From Acetoanaerobium sp041831635 (lineage in GTDB: Bacteria > Bacillota > Clostridia > Peptostreptococcales > Filifactoraceae): 15,896 bases of DNA. Location: positions 1 to 15,896 of the forward strand of contig JBHASY010000131.1 in the NCBI GenBank assembly GCA_041831635.1, read 5' to 3'. A program made the translations under genes and the position numbers. The notes beneath the pieces were generated by a model. The model was given only the letters and a program-made list of their open reading frames with translations, ran no database searches and was not told the DNA's origin. This document shows positions 1-5,736 of the stretch, piece after piece (within the stretch, counting starts at the first letter, position 1; the number at the start of each line of letters is the position of its first letter).

Positions 1-128
1 AGTTGATTAATATTATTAGAAAAGTAGTTGAAAATGATGAAGATGATTATGAGAAATATTTGCCTAAAGAGTATAGAAAAAAAATGAAAAAACATCTGAA
101 AGAGATAAAGAGAGGAATTTTATTTTGA
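1..128 (+). CDS. C-terminal end of an unidentified phage gene (partial)
   Basis: A reading frame is open from base 3 and ends at TGA 126-128, giving about 41 residues that begin LINIIRKVVENDEDDYEKYL and end KEIKRGILF. The tail is strongly basic and helical-looking (YRKKMKKHLKEIKRG). The GAGAGGA just before its end is the ribosome binding site of the next gene, which starts 1 base after the stop, so the two genes are probably translationally coupled. A Mu gpF-like minor head protein often sits directly upstream of a gpG-like gene, so this could be its C-terminus. That is inference from position only; no family motif is visible in the fragment. Confidence 0.5.
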   Translation, partial: LINIIRKVVENDEDDYEKYLPKEYRKKMKKHLKEIKRGILF

Positions 129-129
129 T

Positions 130-633
130 ATGAAAATAAAAATAATCAGTGATGTCAAACAGATACAGAGAAGGCTTGAAAAACTGAAGAATATGCATGA
201 CAGCACTTTCCTGACTGGCAAAATAGCTCACGACATGAAGAAAGAAGTGGCGTTAAATTTCAGGAAGGAACAGTCTCCGGACGGCGTTTCCTGGGCAAGG
301 CTTAAAGGGAGCACGATAATTGGAAGATACACCTCTCTTAGATTCGCAAACAAAAAAGGAAAGGGCAAAGCTAAAATCGTCAGCAAATCTACAGGTGGAA
401 GAACTGGAAGGGCTAAGATATTACAGGACACAGGAACATTGAGGAATTCAATAAGCATATCTAACAACCGAGAAAAGGCTATAATAGGGACAAACTTGAT
501 TTATTCCCGTACGCACCAGTTTGGGCTTCCAAAGAAGAATGTTCCTGCGAGACCATACATGGGATTGTCACAAAAACAGAAGGAAAGATATAGGGAATGG
601 ATTAAAAGATGGAAAAGAGGAGAACTAGGCTAG
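130..633 (+). CDS. Phage virion morphogenesis protein (Mu gpG / P2 gpS tail-completion family)
   Basis: This 167-residue protein shows the hallmarks of the Phage_tail_S / virion morphogenesis family. A helical N-terminus is followed by NFRKEQSPDGVSWARL (about residues 43-58), then ILQDTGTLRNSI (about 97-108), GTNLIYSRTHQFG (about 119-131) and PARPYMGLS (about 138-146). These match the family pattern of PDG..W, L.DTG.L..S, YA..HQFG and PARPFLG. In P2 and Mu, members act at the head-tail junction or in tail completion. The length is normal for the family. The start is supported by GAGAGGA about 13 bases upstream. The TAG stop lies inside the stem base of an intrinsic terminator, so this gene ends a transcription unit. 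It is very basic, with many Lys and Arg in the middle loop (FANKKGKGKAKIV). Confidence 0.85.
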   Translation: MKIKIISDVKQIQRRLEKLKNMHDSTFLTGKIAHDMKKEVALNFRKEQSPDGVSWARLKGSTIIGRYTSLRFANKKGKGKAKIVSKSTGGRTGRAKILQDTGTLRNSISISNNREKAIIGTNLIYSRTHQFGLPKKNVPARPYMGLSQKQKERYREWIKRWKRGELG

Positions 634-661
634 ACAGTTGAAAAACTGTCTTTTCTTTTTT
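632..661 (+). terminator. Intrinsic terminator after the gpG-like gene
   Basis: An 8-bp perfect stem AGACAGTT (632-639) / AACTGTCT (644-651) closes a GAAA tetraloop and is followed by TTTCTTTTTT. This is a textbook rho-independent terminator. It begins within the stop codon of the upstream gene. Because it sits inside a late structural operon, downstream head genes need either antitermination or a promoter of their own. Confidence 0.9.
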
Positions 662-663
662 GG

Positions 664-685
664 ATTTCATGGTATAATGTATAAT
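664..685 (+). promoter_or_regulatory. Extended -10 promoter for the small membrane-protein gene
   Basis: TGG-TATAAT at 670-678 is a perfect -10 hexamer with the TG extension. A second TATAAT overlaps just downstream at 680-685. No good -35 hexamer is visible at the usual 16-18 bases, where the sequence is T-rich from the terminator. This fits an extended -10 promoter that does not need a -35. The transcript would start near 685-692, giving a short leader before the AAAGGAG/AGGAG ribosome binding site and the ATG at 711. Confidence 0.7.
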
Positions 686-710
686 AATAAAATCAAAGGA
701 GTAGGAGAAT

Positions 711-944
711 ATGAAAAAAGTAAAAAGTGCATTGATGATAACTGTCAGCTGTATCTTATGGTGGTTTTTAAGCAATACGGACGGTGCGTTAAAAGTATTT
801 AGGGCGGAGTTTTCAGAGTATGGAGACAGTGGAGTGAAAATGCTAGGTGCTCAATTCCTGTTTATAGTATTAATGATACTGTTTGTATTTTCGGTATCTG
901 CTGTAATAAAACTTCAGATTGAAATTTTTTCTGAAAAAAAATAG
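711..944 (+). CDS. Small two-helix membrane protein, moron-like
   Basis: This 77-residue protein starts MKKVKSAL. Two hydrophobic segments are visible: about residues 7-21 (ALMITVSCILWWFLS) and about 45-66 (LGAQFLFIVLMILFVFSVSAVI). A polar 24-residue loop joins them and the tail is lysine-rich. It is not a recognised structural protein. The start follows AAAGGAGTAGGAG. The gene is bracketed by its own promoter (664-685) and terminator (965-987), and it interrupts the head operon between the gpG-like gene and the protease. That is the arrangement of phage morons, accessory genes often expressed from the prophage. A host-interaction role such as superinfection exclusion at the inner membrane is possible. 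A holin is less likely because no endolysin is beside it. Function is not known from sequence. Confidence 0.7.
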   Translation: MKKVKSALMITVSCILWWFLSNTDGALKVFRAEFSEYGDSGVKMLGAQFLFIVLMILFVFSVSAVIKLQIEIFSEKK

Positions 945-964
945 AATAAAATCCAAAACCAAAG

Positions 965-987
965 TAGCCAGAAATGGCTATTTTTTT
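965..987 (+). terminator. Intrinsic terminator after the small membrane-protein gene
   Basis: The stem TAGCCA (965-970) / TGGCTA (975-980) closes a GAAA loop and is followed by seven T residues (981-987). A G-U pair can extend the stem by one. It lies 20 bases after the stop of the 77-residue ORF and completes the single-gene unit. Confidence 0.85.
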
Positions 988-1004
988 ATTTAAAAAAAGA
1001 AAAG

Positions 1005-1058
1005 GTTACAGCCAGATGTAACTCTCATCTATAAGTGAGAGGGCATTAACGAGGAGGT
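1005..1058 (+). promoter_or_regulatory. Structured leader with two adjacent hairpins before the head module
   Basis: Two inverted repeats lie directly upstream of the protease gene: GTTACA (1005-1010) / TGTAAC (1017-1022) with loop GCCAGA, and CTCTCA (1022-1027) / TGAGAG (1036-1041) with an 8-base loop. They share C1022. The first loop's GCC could also pair with GGC at 1042-1044, making a compact pseudoknot. The strong GAGGAGGT ribosome binding site (1051-1058) follows at once, 6 bases before the ATG. A promoter here is uncertain: TATAAG at 1030-1035 lacks a convincing -35. The leader matches no riboswitch that I recognise. It may tune translation or transcription of the head genes, but this is inference. 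Confidence 0.45.
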
Positions 1059-1064
1059 GAGTAG

Positions 1065-1937
1065 ATGAAAAAAAGAATAAAGGTATTTGAAAGCGGAGAA
1101 TATCCTCAAGGGAATGTAGATAAGGAACAGGTGAAGGATATCTTTTCCAAAGTGGAAAGAGTTGACGGAATCTTTCAGCATACCAGCAAATGGAAAGCAG
1201 CGGGTAAAAGTCCTGTAAAAGTTGGAGACTTTGAAAACTTTGGAATAGAAGAGACAGAAGAAAAGGCTGTTGTCTATGCCGATATTAATTTTAACGACAA
1301 AGGCAAATCCTACTATGAGGACGACATACTAAAAGGCGTATCGGTTGAAATAACGGACGGAATCCTTGATAAGATAGCAGTTCTCCCGGTCGGAGTAAAT
1401 CCTGCCGTAAAGGGTGCAGAATTTGAAGAACGTATAATTGAATTTGAGGAAATAGAAGATAAGGAAGGAAATGAAATGACTAGAGAAGATGTTTTGAAAA
1501 GCTTAACAAAAGAAGAAATTCTGACTTATGGAAAAATTGAAGGTCTGGAGATAAAAGAAATCGTTCCGGAAAAACAGAAAACAGAAGAAGAAATAAGGGC
1601 AGAAATAAAATCTGAATATGAACAGAAAGAACAGGCTAAAGCAAAAGCACTGGAATTTATGGAAGCTAATAAGCACAAAATTACGCCTGCAATGAAAGAA
1701 AATGGCTTAAATGAGGAAATGCTCACTAAAGTGTTCCAGGTCTCTGAAACAATGGAATTTGGAAACGAGAACATAACATTAGGAGCGTTACTTACTAAAA
1801 TTTTTGAGAAAATGCCAAGAATTCTTGATTTAGACCAGGTTTACAGGAATGTGGAATTTGAACAGGCTGGAGCAGGCGAGAACGTAATAGACATAATGAA
1901 GAAAGCAAAAGAAGAGACTGAAAAAATGTATAAGTAG
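1065..1937 (+). CDS. Prohead protease with C-terminal scaffold region (Mu I-like / lambda C-like)
   Basis: This 290-residue protein probably cleaves the scaffold and itself during capsid maturation. Residues 1-125 form the protease-like part. H39 lies in FQHTSKW and S93 in GVSVEI, followed by KIAVLPVGVNPAV (103-115). This matches the His...Ser...L..NPA layout of Mu I-type and related phage serine proteases, and H39 and S93 are the likely catalytic pair (inference). Residues 130-290 are acidic and Lys/Glu-rich with predicted helix (TEEEIRAEIKSEYEQKEQAKAKA), as in scaffolds. An in-frame internal ATG at 1476 with its own ribosome binding site would make the scaffold alone. The start at 1065 is fixed by GAGGAGGT. 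Decoration and capsid genes follow directly, as in lambda C-Nu3-D-E. Confidence 0.75.
   Translation: MKKRIKVFESGEYPQGNVDKEQVKDIFSKVERVDGIFQHTSKWKAAGKSPVKVGDFENFGIEETEEKAVVYADINFNDKGKSYYEDDILKGVSVEITDGILDKIAVLPVGVNPAVKGAEFEERIIEFEEIEDKEGNEMTREDVLKSLTKEEILTYGKIEGLEIKEIVPEKQKTEEEIRAEIKSEYEQKEQAKAKALEFMEANKHKITPAMKENGLNEEMLTKVFQVSETMEFGNENITLGALLTKIFEKMPRILDLDQVYRNVEFEQAGAGENVIDIMKKAKEETEKMYK
1476..1937 (+). CDS. Nested in-frame scaffold protein (lambda Nu3 / Mu Z analogue, predicted)
   Basis: The internal codon M138 of the protease gene is preceded by AAGGAAGGAA (1461-1470), a good ribosome binding site about 6 bases from the ATG. Translation from it gives 153 residues beginning MTREDVLKSL and ending EETEKMYK. 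The product is highly charged and largely helical, with no catalytic residues, and it covers exactly the part after the protease domain. Lambda (C/Nu3) and Mu (I/Z) both make their scaffold from an internal start in the protease gene. The prediction rests on the position of the start and the ribosome binding site. It is also possible that only the full-length protein is made and cleaved. Confidence 0.6.
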   Translation: MTREDVLKSLTKEEILTYGKIEGLEIKEIVPEKQKTEEEIRAEIKSEYEQKEQAKAKALEFMEANKHKITPAMKENGLNEEMLTKVFQVSETMEFGNENITLGALLTKIFEKMPRILDLDQVYRNVEFEQAGAGENVIDIMKKAKEETEKMYK

Positions 1938-1946
1938 GAGGAAAAA

Positions 1947-2324
1947 ATGGCAAACAGGGTAAAAAGAGAATCATATGAGAAAAAACATTTAGTATTATTT
2001 GAAACGCTACCTGGTGAAACTATACTGGTAGCAAGCGGGAATGGAAAAATAAAAACTGGACAGGTACTGGCACAAAAAACAGCAGACGGAACTTGGCACA
2101 AATTTAACAAATTAGGAACAGATGGGACAGAACTCCCAAGAAGAGTTTACAAGGGAGAAGAAGAACTTGATACAACATCAAAAGAAGCGATAGCTGTATG
2201 CGTAAGAGCGGGCGCTTTAGACAAGGCTCTAGTTGTAGGAATAACGGCAACGGATTATAAAGCAATAGCTGAACTTGAAAAGAACGGAATATATTTAGAG
2301 GAGGTAAAAAACAATGCCAATTAA
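1947..2324 (+). CDS. Head decoration protein, lambda gpD family
   Basis: This 125-residue protein, close to lambda gpD in size, carries the family's features. A short N-terminal arm precedes SGNGKIKTGQVLAQKTADGTWHKF (about residues 31-54), which corresponds to the 'G.vLGkvt..G' segment. Next comes EAIAVCVRAGALDKALVVGI (about 87-106), the usual 'ILa.dvda...' region, and the protein ends ELEKNGIYLEEV. In lambda, gpD trimers bind the expanded capsid and brace it against DNA pressure. The gene sits between protease/scaffold and major capsid genes, as in lambda. Its ribosome binding site AGGAGGA abuts the stop of the upstream gene, and its own end overlaps the start of the capsid gene by 11 bases, so the genes are coupled. 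Confidence 0.75.
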   Translation: MANRVKRESYEKKHLVLFETLPGETILVASGNGKIKTGQVLAQKTADGTWHKFNKLGTDGTELPRRVYKGEEELDTTSKEAIAVCVRAGALDKALVVGITATDYKAIAELEKNGIYLEEVKNNAN

Positions 2325-3318
2325 TAAGAGACAAGCAGAACTTATAGGGGTATTTGCGGGAGTCCCTGTCAATACTGTCAATAAGTATTACTTAGAAAAA
2401 TTTAAGGGAACACCTTTTATGACTATATCTGACAGCTTTAAGTTGGATGAAGTCATAGGAGAACTGACTACATTGTCAATCGTTCCAAGAGGAACAAAAG
2501 CTCCAGCAATAAAGGTCAATGGACATGAAAGAATAACAATTACACCTGACATCATTAAAGGGACTGCGACTTTAACTCCACTTGAAACTTTAGAATTACA
2601 AGCTGGACAGGTATCTACAGTAATAAATGGACAAGTTGTGGACAATAAGGCACTTATTGAAAGCAAGAAAATGGCAATCCTTAAATCAGGATATGAAAAT
2701 ACAAGAGCAACAATGGCTGCTGAACTTTATCTCACAGGAAAAGTTACACTCCCAGAAAGTGGAGATGACATAGACTTCGGATATAAGACGCCAACAGCGT
2801 TAAATTTCAAAGTTTCTGAAGACCAATGGGAGATTTTCTTAGTCGACAGAATAACTGACTATGTCAAGGAAAATAAAATGTACCCTGAGACAATTGAAGT
2901 TGACGTTGAGATATTAAAATCTATGATGAAGAATGTCAATTTAAGGGAAACCCAAAAGGCTTACTCCATAGCTGAAATAGCACCAAATGCAGCAAGAAGC
3001 CTTGAACAGACTTATCCTAACTTTAATATCTTAAATATGAAAGTTAGTGCATTAGTTCCAGCTACAGACATCAAAGGAAATCCTATTAATACAGACGGAT
3101 TGATGTATCTGTCAACTGCTTCTGAATTTACTAATGCTTATGTAGGGCTTGAAGTGTCCAATGGGCAGAGCGTTCAAATGCTTAAAGCGGAATATTTTGT
3201 AAATGAAATAATAGAAGTAGACCCTGCAGGTAAGAAATATGTCTTCCAGAGCGGATATTGTCCAATAATTCCAGTCCCAAAGAGAGTTATGAGATGGAAA
3301 GTGACAATAAAACCTTAG
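2314..3318 (+). CDS. Major capsid protein, lambda gpE family (HK97 fold)
   Basis: This is the main shell protein, at 334 residues close to lambda gpE (341). An N-terminal segment PFMTISDSFKLDEVIGEL is followed by VPRGTKAPAIK (about residues 63-73) and a region TPLETLELQAGQV (about 91-103), typical of the Phage_cap_E family. Later come a long helix-rich central domain and a C-terminus with CPIIPVPKRVMRWKVTIKP. The start ATG at 2314 has GAGGAGGT eight bases upstream and overlaps the end of the decoration gene, as expected for coupled, high-level translation. No frameshift or truncation is seen. Identification rests on these segments, the length and the gene order protease-decoration-capsid. Confidence 0.82.
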   Translation: MPINKRQAELIGVFAGVPVNTVNKYYLEKFKGTPFMTISDSFKLDEVIGELTTLSIVPRGTKAPAIKVNGHERITITPDIIKGTATLTPLETLELQAGQVSTVINGQVVDNKALIESKKMAILKSGYENTRATMAAELYLTGKVTLPESGDDIDFGYKTPTALNFKVSEDQWEIFLVDRITDYVKENKMYPETIEVDVEILKSMMKNVNLRETQKAYSIAEIAPNAARSLEQTYPNFNILNMKVSALVPATDIKGNPINTDGLMYLSTASEFTNAYVGLEVSNGQSVQMLKAEYFVNEIIEVDPAGKKYVFQSGYCPIIPVPKRVMRWKVTIKP

Positions 3319-3331
3319 TAGGTGGTAACAA

Positions 3332-3670
3332 ATGGCTTATGAATTAAGTGAAATGCTTAAAGTCCGTCTTATTCGTCTAGGGATGAACGAGACGGATATA
3401 AGCTTAAAAATAGAAGAATTGAAGAAGCAGGCTAATGCTTTTATTGAAATGCGTCTTGGGGATATAACTTTGACCGAAAAGCAGAAAGAAATACTCGAGA
3501 ACAATTATATTCAATACGAGCTTTTTGCACAGTTAGAAATGGAGAGTTTTACTCAAGACAAAAGAATATTTTTAGACAATCTTATCGAAGACATTATCAG
3601 ACAGTACAAAGAAACAAAGAAAGAAAAACAGGAAGACAAGGCTAATAATTCTAGGATAAGAGTGTATTAG
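3332..3670 (+). CDS. Head-tail connector-type protein
   Basis: This small protein of 112 residues appears all-helical. It begins MAYELSEMLKVRLIRLGMNE, has a central segment RLGDITLTEKQKEILENNYIQYELFAQLE (about residues 37-66) and a basic tail. Small helical proteins directly after the capsid gene usually form the head-completion or connector ring below the portal (gp6/gp15-like, or lambda FI/FII position). The pattern of a repeated short helix, a 'MRLGD' turn and a Y.LF helix fits that group, but no diagnostic motif is clear. The ribosome binding site AGGTGG lies between the capsid stop and this ATG. The call is mainly positional. Confidence 0.5.
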   Translation: MAYELSEMLKVRLIRLGMNETDISLKIEELKKQANAFIEMRLGDITLTEKQKEILENNYIQYELFAQLEMESFTQDKRIFLDNLIEDIIRQYKETKKEKQEDKANNSRIRVY

Positions 3671-3681
3671 GAGAACTTAAA

Positions 3682-4071
3682 ATGATTGAAACATTAAAGG
3701 AAGCTGTATCAAGGATAAGTAGGAAAAAGTGCGAATTCGGATTTTACAATGATTTTGGTTTATTAAATGACAGTATGTTTCTTTTAGAACCATCAGGCAG
3801 ACGGAGTAATACAATAGGAGTGAGCGGACGGAAAGAATACACTAGCATAATGAACCTCTATTATTTTTATTTTAACGACTTACGCACAAATTCGCTAGAA
3901 GTAATAAAAGAAACGAACAGCTTGCTGGAAAGAATAATGGCCGATGAGGAAATAAAGAAGAAAATCATAGCAATTAACTATGACTATTCCGTTCAGAATG
4001 TCAAGGAAAATGAAAACGACCTGACAGGAATAATGGAAATAACAATAAGACTTGAAATAAAGGAGAGATAG
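3682..4071 (+). CDS. Probable tail terminator / minor capsid protein
   Basis: This 129-residue protein starts MIETLKEAVSRISRKKCEFG. An amphipathic N-terminal helix is followed by alternating beta and helical segments: MNLYYFYFNDLRTNSLEVIKETNSLLERIM (about residues 56-85), then INYDYSVQNVKENENDLTGIMEITIRLEI (about 96-126). Tail terminators and related minor head proteins (lambda gpU/gpZ position, 'minor capsid protein' families) share this size, this alpha-beta pattern and a final 'E.....i.i..ei' strand. It lies immediately before the tail tube gene: its TAG stop ends at 4071 and the next ATG starts at 4072. The role in capping the tube and joining it to the head is inferred from position. Confidence 0.5.
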   Translation: MIETLKEAVSRISRKKCEFGFYNDFGLLNDSMFLLEPSGRRSNTIGVSGRKEYTSIMNLYYFYFNDLRTNSLEVIKETNSLLERIMADEEIKKKIIAINYDYSVQNVKENENDLTGIMEITIRLEIKER

Positions 4072-4998
4072 ATGGACGTAAGATTCTTATTAGGAAAACA
4101 GACAACAAAGGGAACTGCACAGACGACAGATGTAAGCTTGCTCGCTGCAACTTCATCCTCTGTAGTTCCCAATGTCAATAAAGTCAGTTCTAAAGCGATT
4201 GGAACTGGAAGATGGGAAAAAGATGGATTTGTTTCAAAAATTGAAGTTGGTGGAGATGTATCGGTCGAGCTGACATCAGGGCAGTTAGAAATGTTTTTGC
4301 TTGGAGCGGGATTCAAGGGCAAAACTGTAGCAACGAAAAACCTCGAATTTGCTCCAGATGAAGCATATAACAATTTTTTGACATACATAACAGACAACAT
4401 TGAAGGGGATATCCACGAATATGCACAGGATTGTCTTGTATCAAGCTTAAAACTTAATGCACAACTGGAAGCTTATGTGACTTGTACAGCTTCCCTCATA
4501 GGAATGGACCACAAGATACAGAATGCAAAATTTGCTGGAACTCCCACGGCATTTAAAGGAAAACCTCTTATATGTCTGGGCTCCACCATAAAAGAGAAAA
4601 ATACAGATGTCACGGCAGAAATAGAAAGCATTGACATAAATATTGATAACAAGCTTGAAGGTAAGGGAGCATTGAACTCCATCTACAACAAAGTTATCAG
4701 ACAGTCAGACAGAGGAAGCGTAGGGTTGACTTTACAGTTTAACGAATTTAATAAGACATCGTATAAGAATGCACACGATATGCTAAAAGCAAATACATCA
4801 TATGCAGTAACTGTAGAATTTGCAGAAGTTGAAGATAAGACTAAAAAAGTAGTTCTCACATTCCCAAACTGTAAGATATCGAATGTAGAAGCTACAGACC
4901 TGGAAGGTGCGGGTGGAATAAGTAAGGAATTAAATGCTTACTTTGACGAAACAATCAATTCTCCAGTAAAAATAACACTGGAAAACTATTTACCATAA
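4072..4998 (+). CDS. Major tail tube protein
   Basis: This 308-residue protein most likely polymerises as stacked hexameric rings around the tape measure to form the tail tube. The N-terminus MDVRFLLGKQTTKGTAQTTD has the 'G..t..Gt' lead-in common in Phage_tube-type proteins. It continues with WEKDGFVSKIEVGGDVSVELTSGQLEMFLLGAGF (about residues 48-81), a recurrent element in this family. Two further beta-rich parts follow, with the ending SPVKITLENYLP. At 308 residues it is longer than lambda gpV (246), perhaps because of an added surface domain. Its position directly before the G/GT frameshift pair is where the major tail protein normally sits. The ribosome binding site GGAGAGATAG overlaps the stop of the previous gene. 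Confidence 0.75.
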   Translation: MDVRFLLGKQTTKGTAQTTDVSLLAATSSSVVPNVNKVSSKAIGTGRWEKDGFVSKIEVGGDVSVELTSGQLEMFLLGAGFKGKTVATKNLEFAPDEAYNNFLTYITDNIEGDIHEYAQDCLVSSLKLNAQLEAYVTCTASLIGMDHKIQNAKFAGTPTAFKGKPLICLGSTIKEKNTDVTAEIESIDINIDNKLEGKGALNSIYNKVIRQSDRGSVGLTLQFNEFNKTSYKNAHDMLKANTSYAVTVEFAEVEDKTKKVVLTFPNCKISNVEATDLEGAGGISKELNAYFDETINSPVKITLENYLP

Positions 4999-5014
4999 AA
5001 GAAAGGGATAGGCA

Positions 5015-5482
5015 ATGAAGGAAACGAAAGGATTAAATCCGGGCGAGGAACTGAAAGGAAATCTGACTGAAGAAAAGCTTATTCCTGATGAGGAAAAGAG
5101 GACAACTCCGTTATCAGAGCACAGGGTAACGGATGTTGTTACTTATGAAATAAAGGACAGTAAGCTAGTAGTCGAGACTGTCCCAAAATTCAGGAATTTT
5201 CAGAATTATCTTAACAAGCCAAGGGAAAAGGTGAGGTTGTACAATAAAGGGGAAGTGATAGAAAGAGTGGCTATAGACTATGAACTGTTTGACAATCCAG
5301 AGTTTGAGTTGCTTTTTAATCAGGTTGAAAAAATAATAATTGAGGGAGAAAAGGTAGAAAAGACAAGGGAAAATTTAACGAAATTCCTTGGAAAAAGTCC
5401 GAAAATTTTTAATGAAGCAATAAACAGGATACTTGAGAACAGGGGTGATATGGGTTTTCTCAAGCTGAACAGGATAATCTAG
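5015..5482 (+). CDS. Tail assembly chaperone, short form (lambda gpG analogue)
   Basis: This 155-residue product comes from the normal reading frame, ending MGFLKLNRII at TAG 5480-5482. In lambda-type phages the G protein and its frameshifted form GT coat the tape measure and recruit tube subunits. The N-terminus is acidic and probably flexible. It is followed by a beta part (VTYEIKDSKLVVETVPKF) and a helical C-terminus (LTKFLGKSPKIFNEAINRILENRGD). A slippery heptamer lies 22 bases before the stop and in the right frame for a -1 shift into the next ORF. The position between tube and tape measure genes is diagnostic. Primary sequence similarity in this family is usually low, so the frameshift and gene order carry the call. 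Confidence 0.8.
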   Translation: MKETKGLNPGEELKGNLTEEKLIPDEEKRTTPLSEHRVTDVVTYEIKDSKLVVETVPKFRNFQNYLNKPREKVRLYNKGEVIERVAIDYELFDNPEFELLFNQVEKIIIEGEKVEKTRENLTKFLGKSPKIFNEAINRILENRGDMGFLKLNRII

Positions 5483-5736
5483 AAGCTGATTATTATAGAG
5501 CATGTTCAATGTTCCTTAATGGAACAAGGACTCCTCATGAACATTATAGGATTTTGATAAGAGATATCTCAAACTATATGAGATATTTTGGATTTGATGG
5601 AATGAGTGGAATATACGACCTCAAATTCTTACCTTTTGCGAAAGGGATAGATGAACATCCTTATTGGCTTATTGAAAAAATACAGTTCATATTGACGACA
5701 ATAAATAAAGTTAAGGCAGAAAAGAGGAAGAAATAA
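5015..5736 (+). CDS. Tail assembly chaperone, -1 frameshifted long form (gpG-T analogue)
   Basis: Reading runs in frame from 5015 to 5458, then slips back one base and continues from 5458 to TAA 5734-5736. This gives about 240 residues: 148 from the first frame and 92 from the second. The join reads DMGF-SQAEQDNLEADYYRA. The T part continues through RILIRDISNYMRYFGFDG and ends KAEKRKK. The second frame is open from 5449, where TGA 5446-5448 precedes it, so the slip must occur between 5449 and 5482, and the only slippery heptamer seen there is at 5452-5458. The ATG at 5509 has no ribosome binding site, so the T part is most likely made only by frameshifting. The stop overlaps the tape measure ATG by one base. 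Confidence 0.85.
5452..5458 (+). promoter_or_regulatory. -1 programmed frameshift slippery site GGGTTTT
   Basis: The heptamer is G_GGT_TTT with GGT 5453-5455 and TTT 5456-5458 in the zero frame, matching X_XXY_YYZ exactly. A one-base slip pairs GGG and TTT and moves from the frame of the G ORF to the frame of the T ORF. A possible stimulator lies 14 bases downstream: GATAATC (5473-5479) can pair with GATTATT (5488-5494), a weak 7-bp stem including one G-U pair. Confidence 0.85.

Noticed and set aside
1030..1035. TATAAG as the promoter -10 for the head module
   Set aside because: No matching -35 at 16-18 bases (TTACAG matches poorly), no TG extension, and the hexamer lies in a hairpin loop. 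It cannot be excluded but is not supported enough to annotate.
5509..5736. Independent 75-residue gene starting at ATG 5509
   Set aside because: No ribosome binding site precedes it and its frame is open upstream to 5449, so it is better explained as the T part of the frameshifted chaperone.
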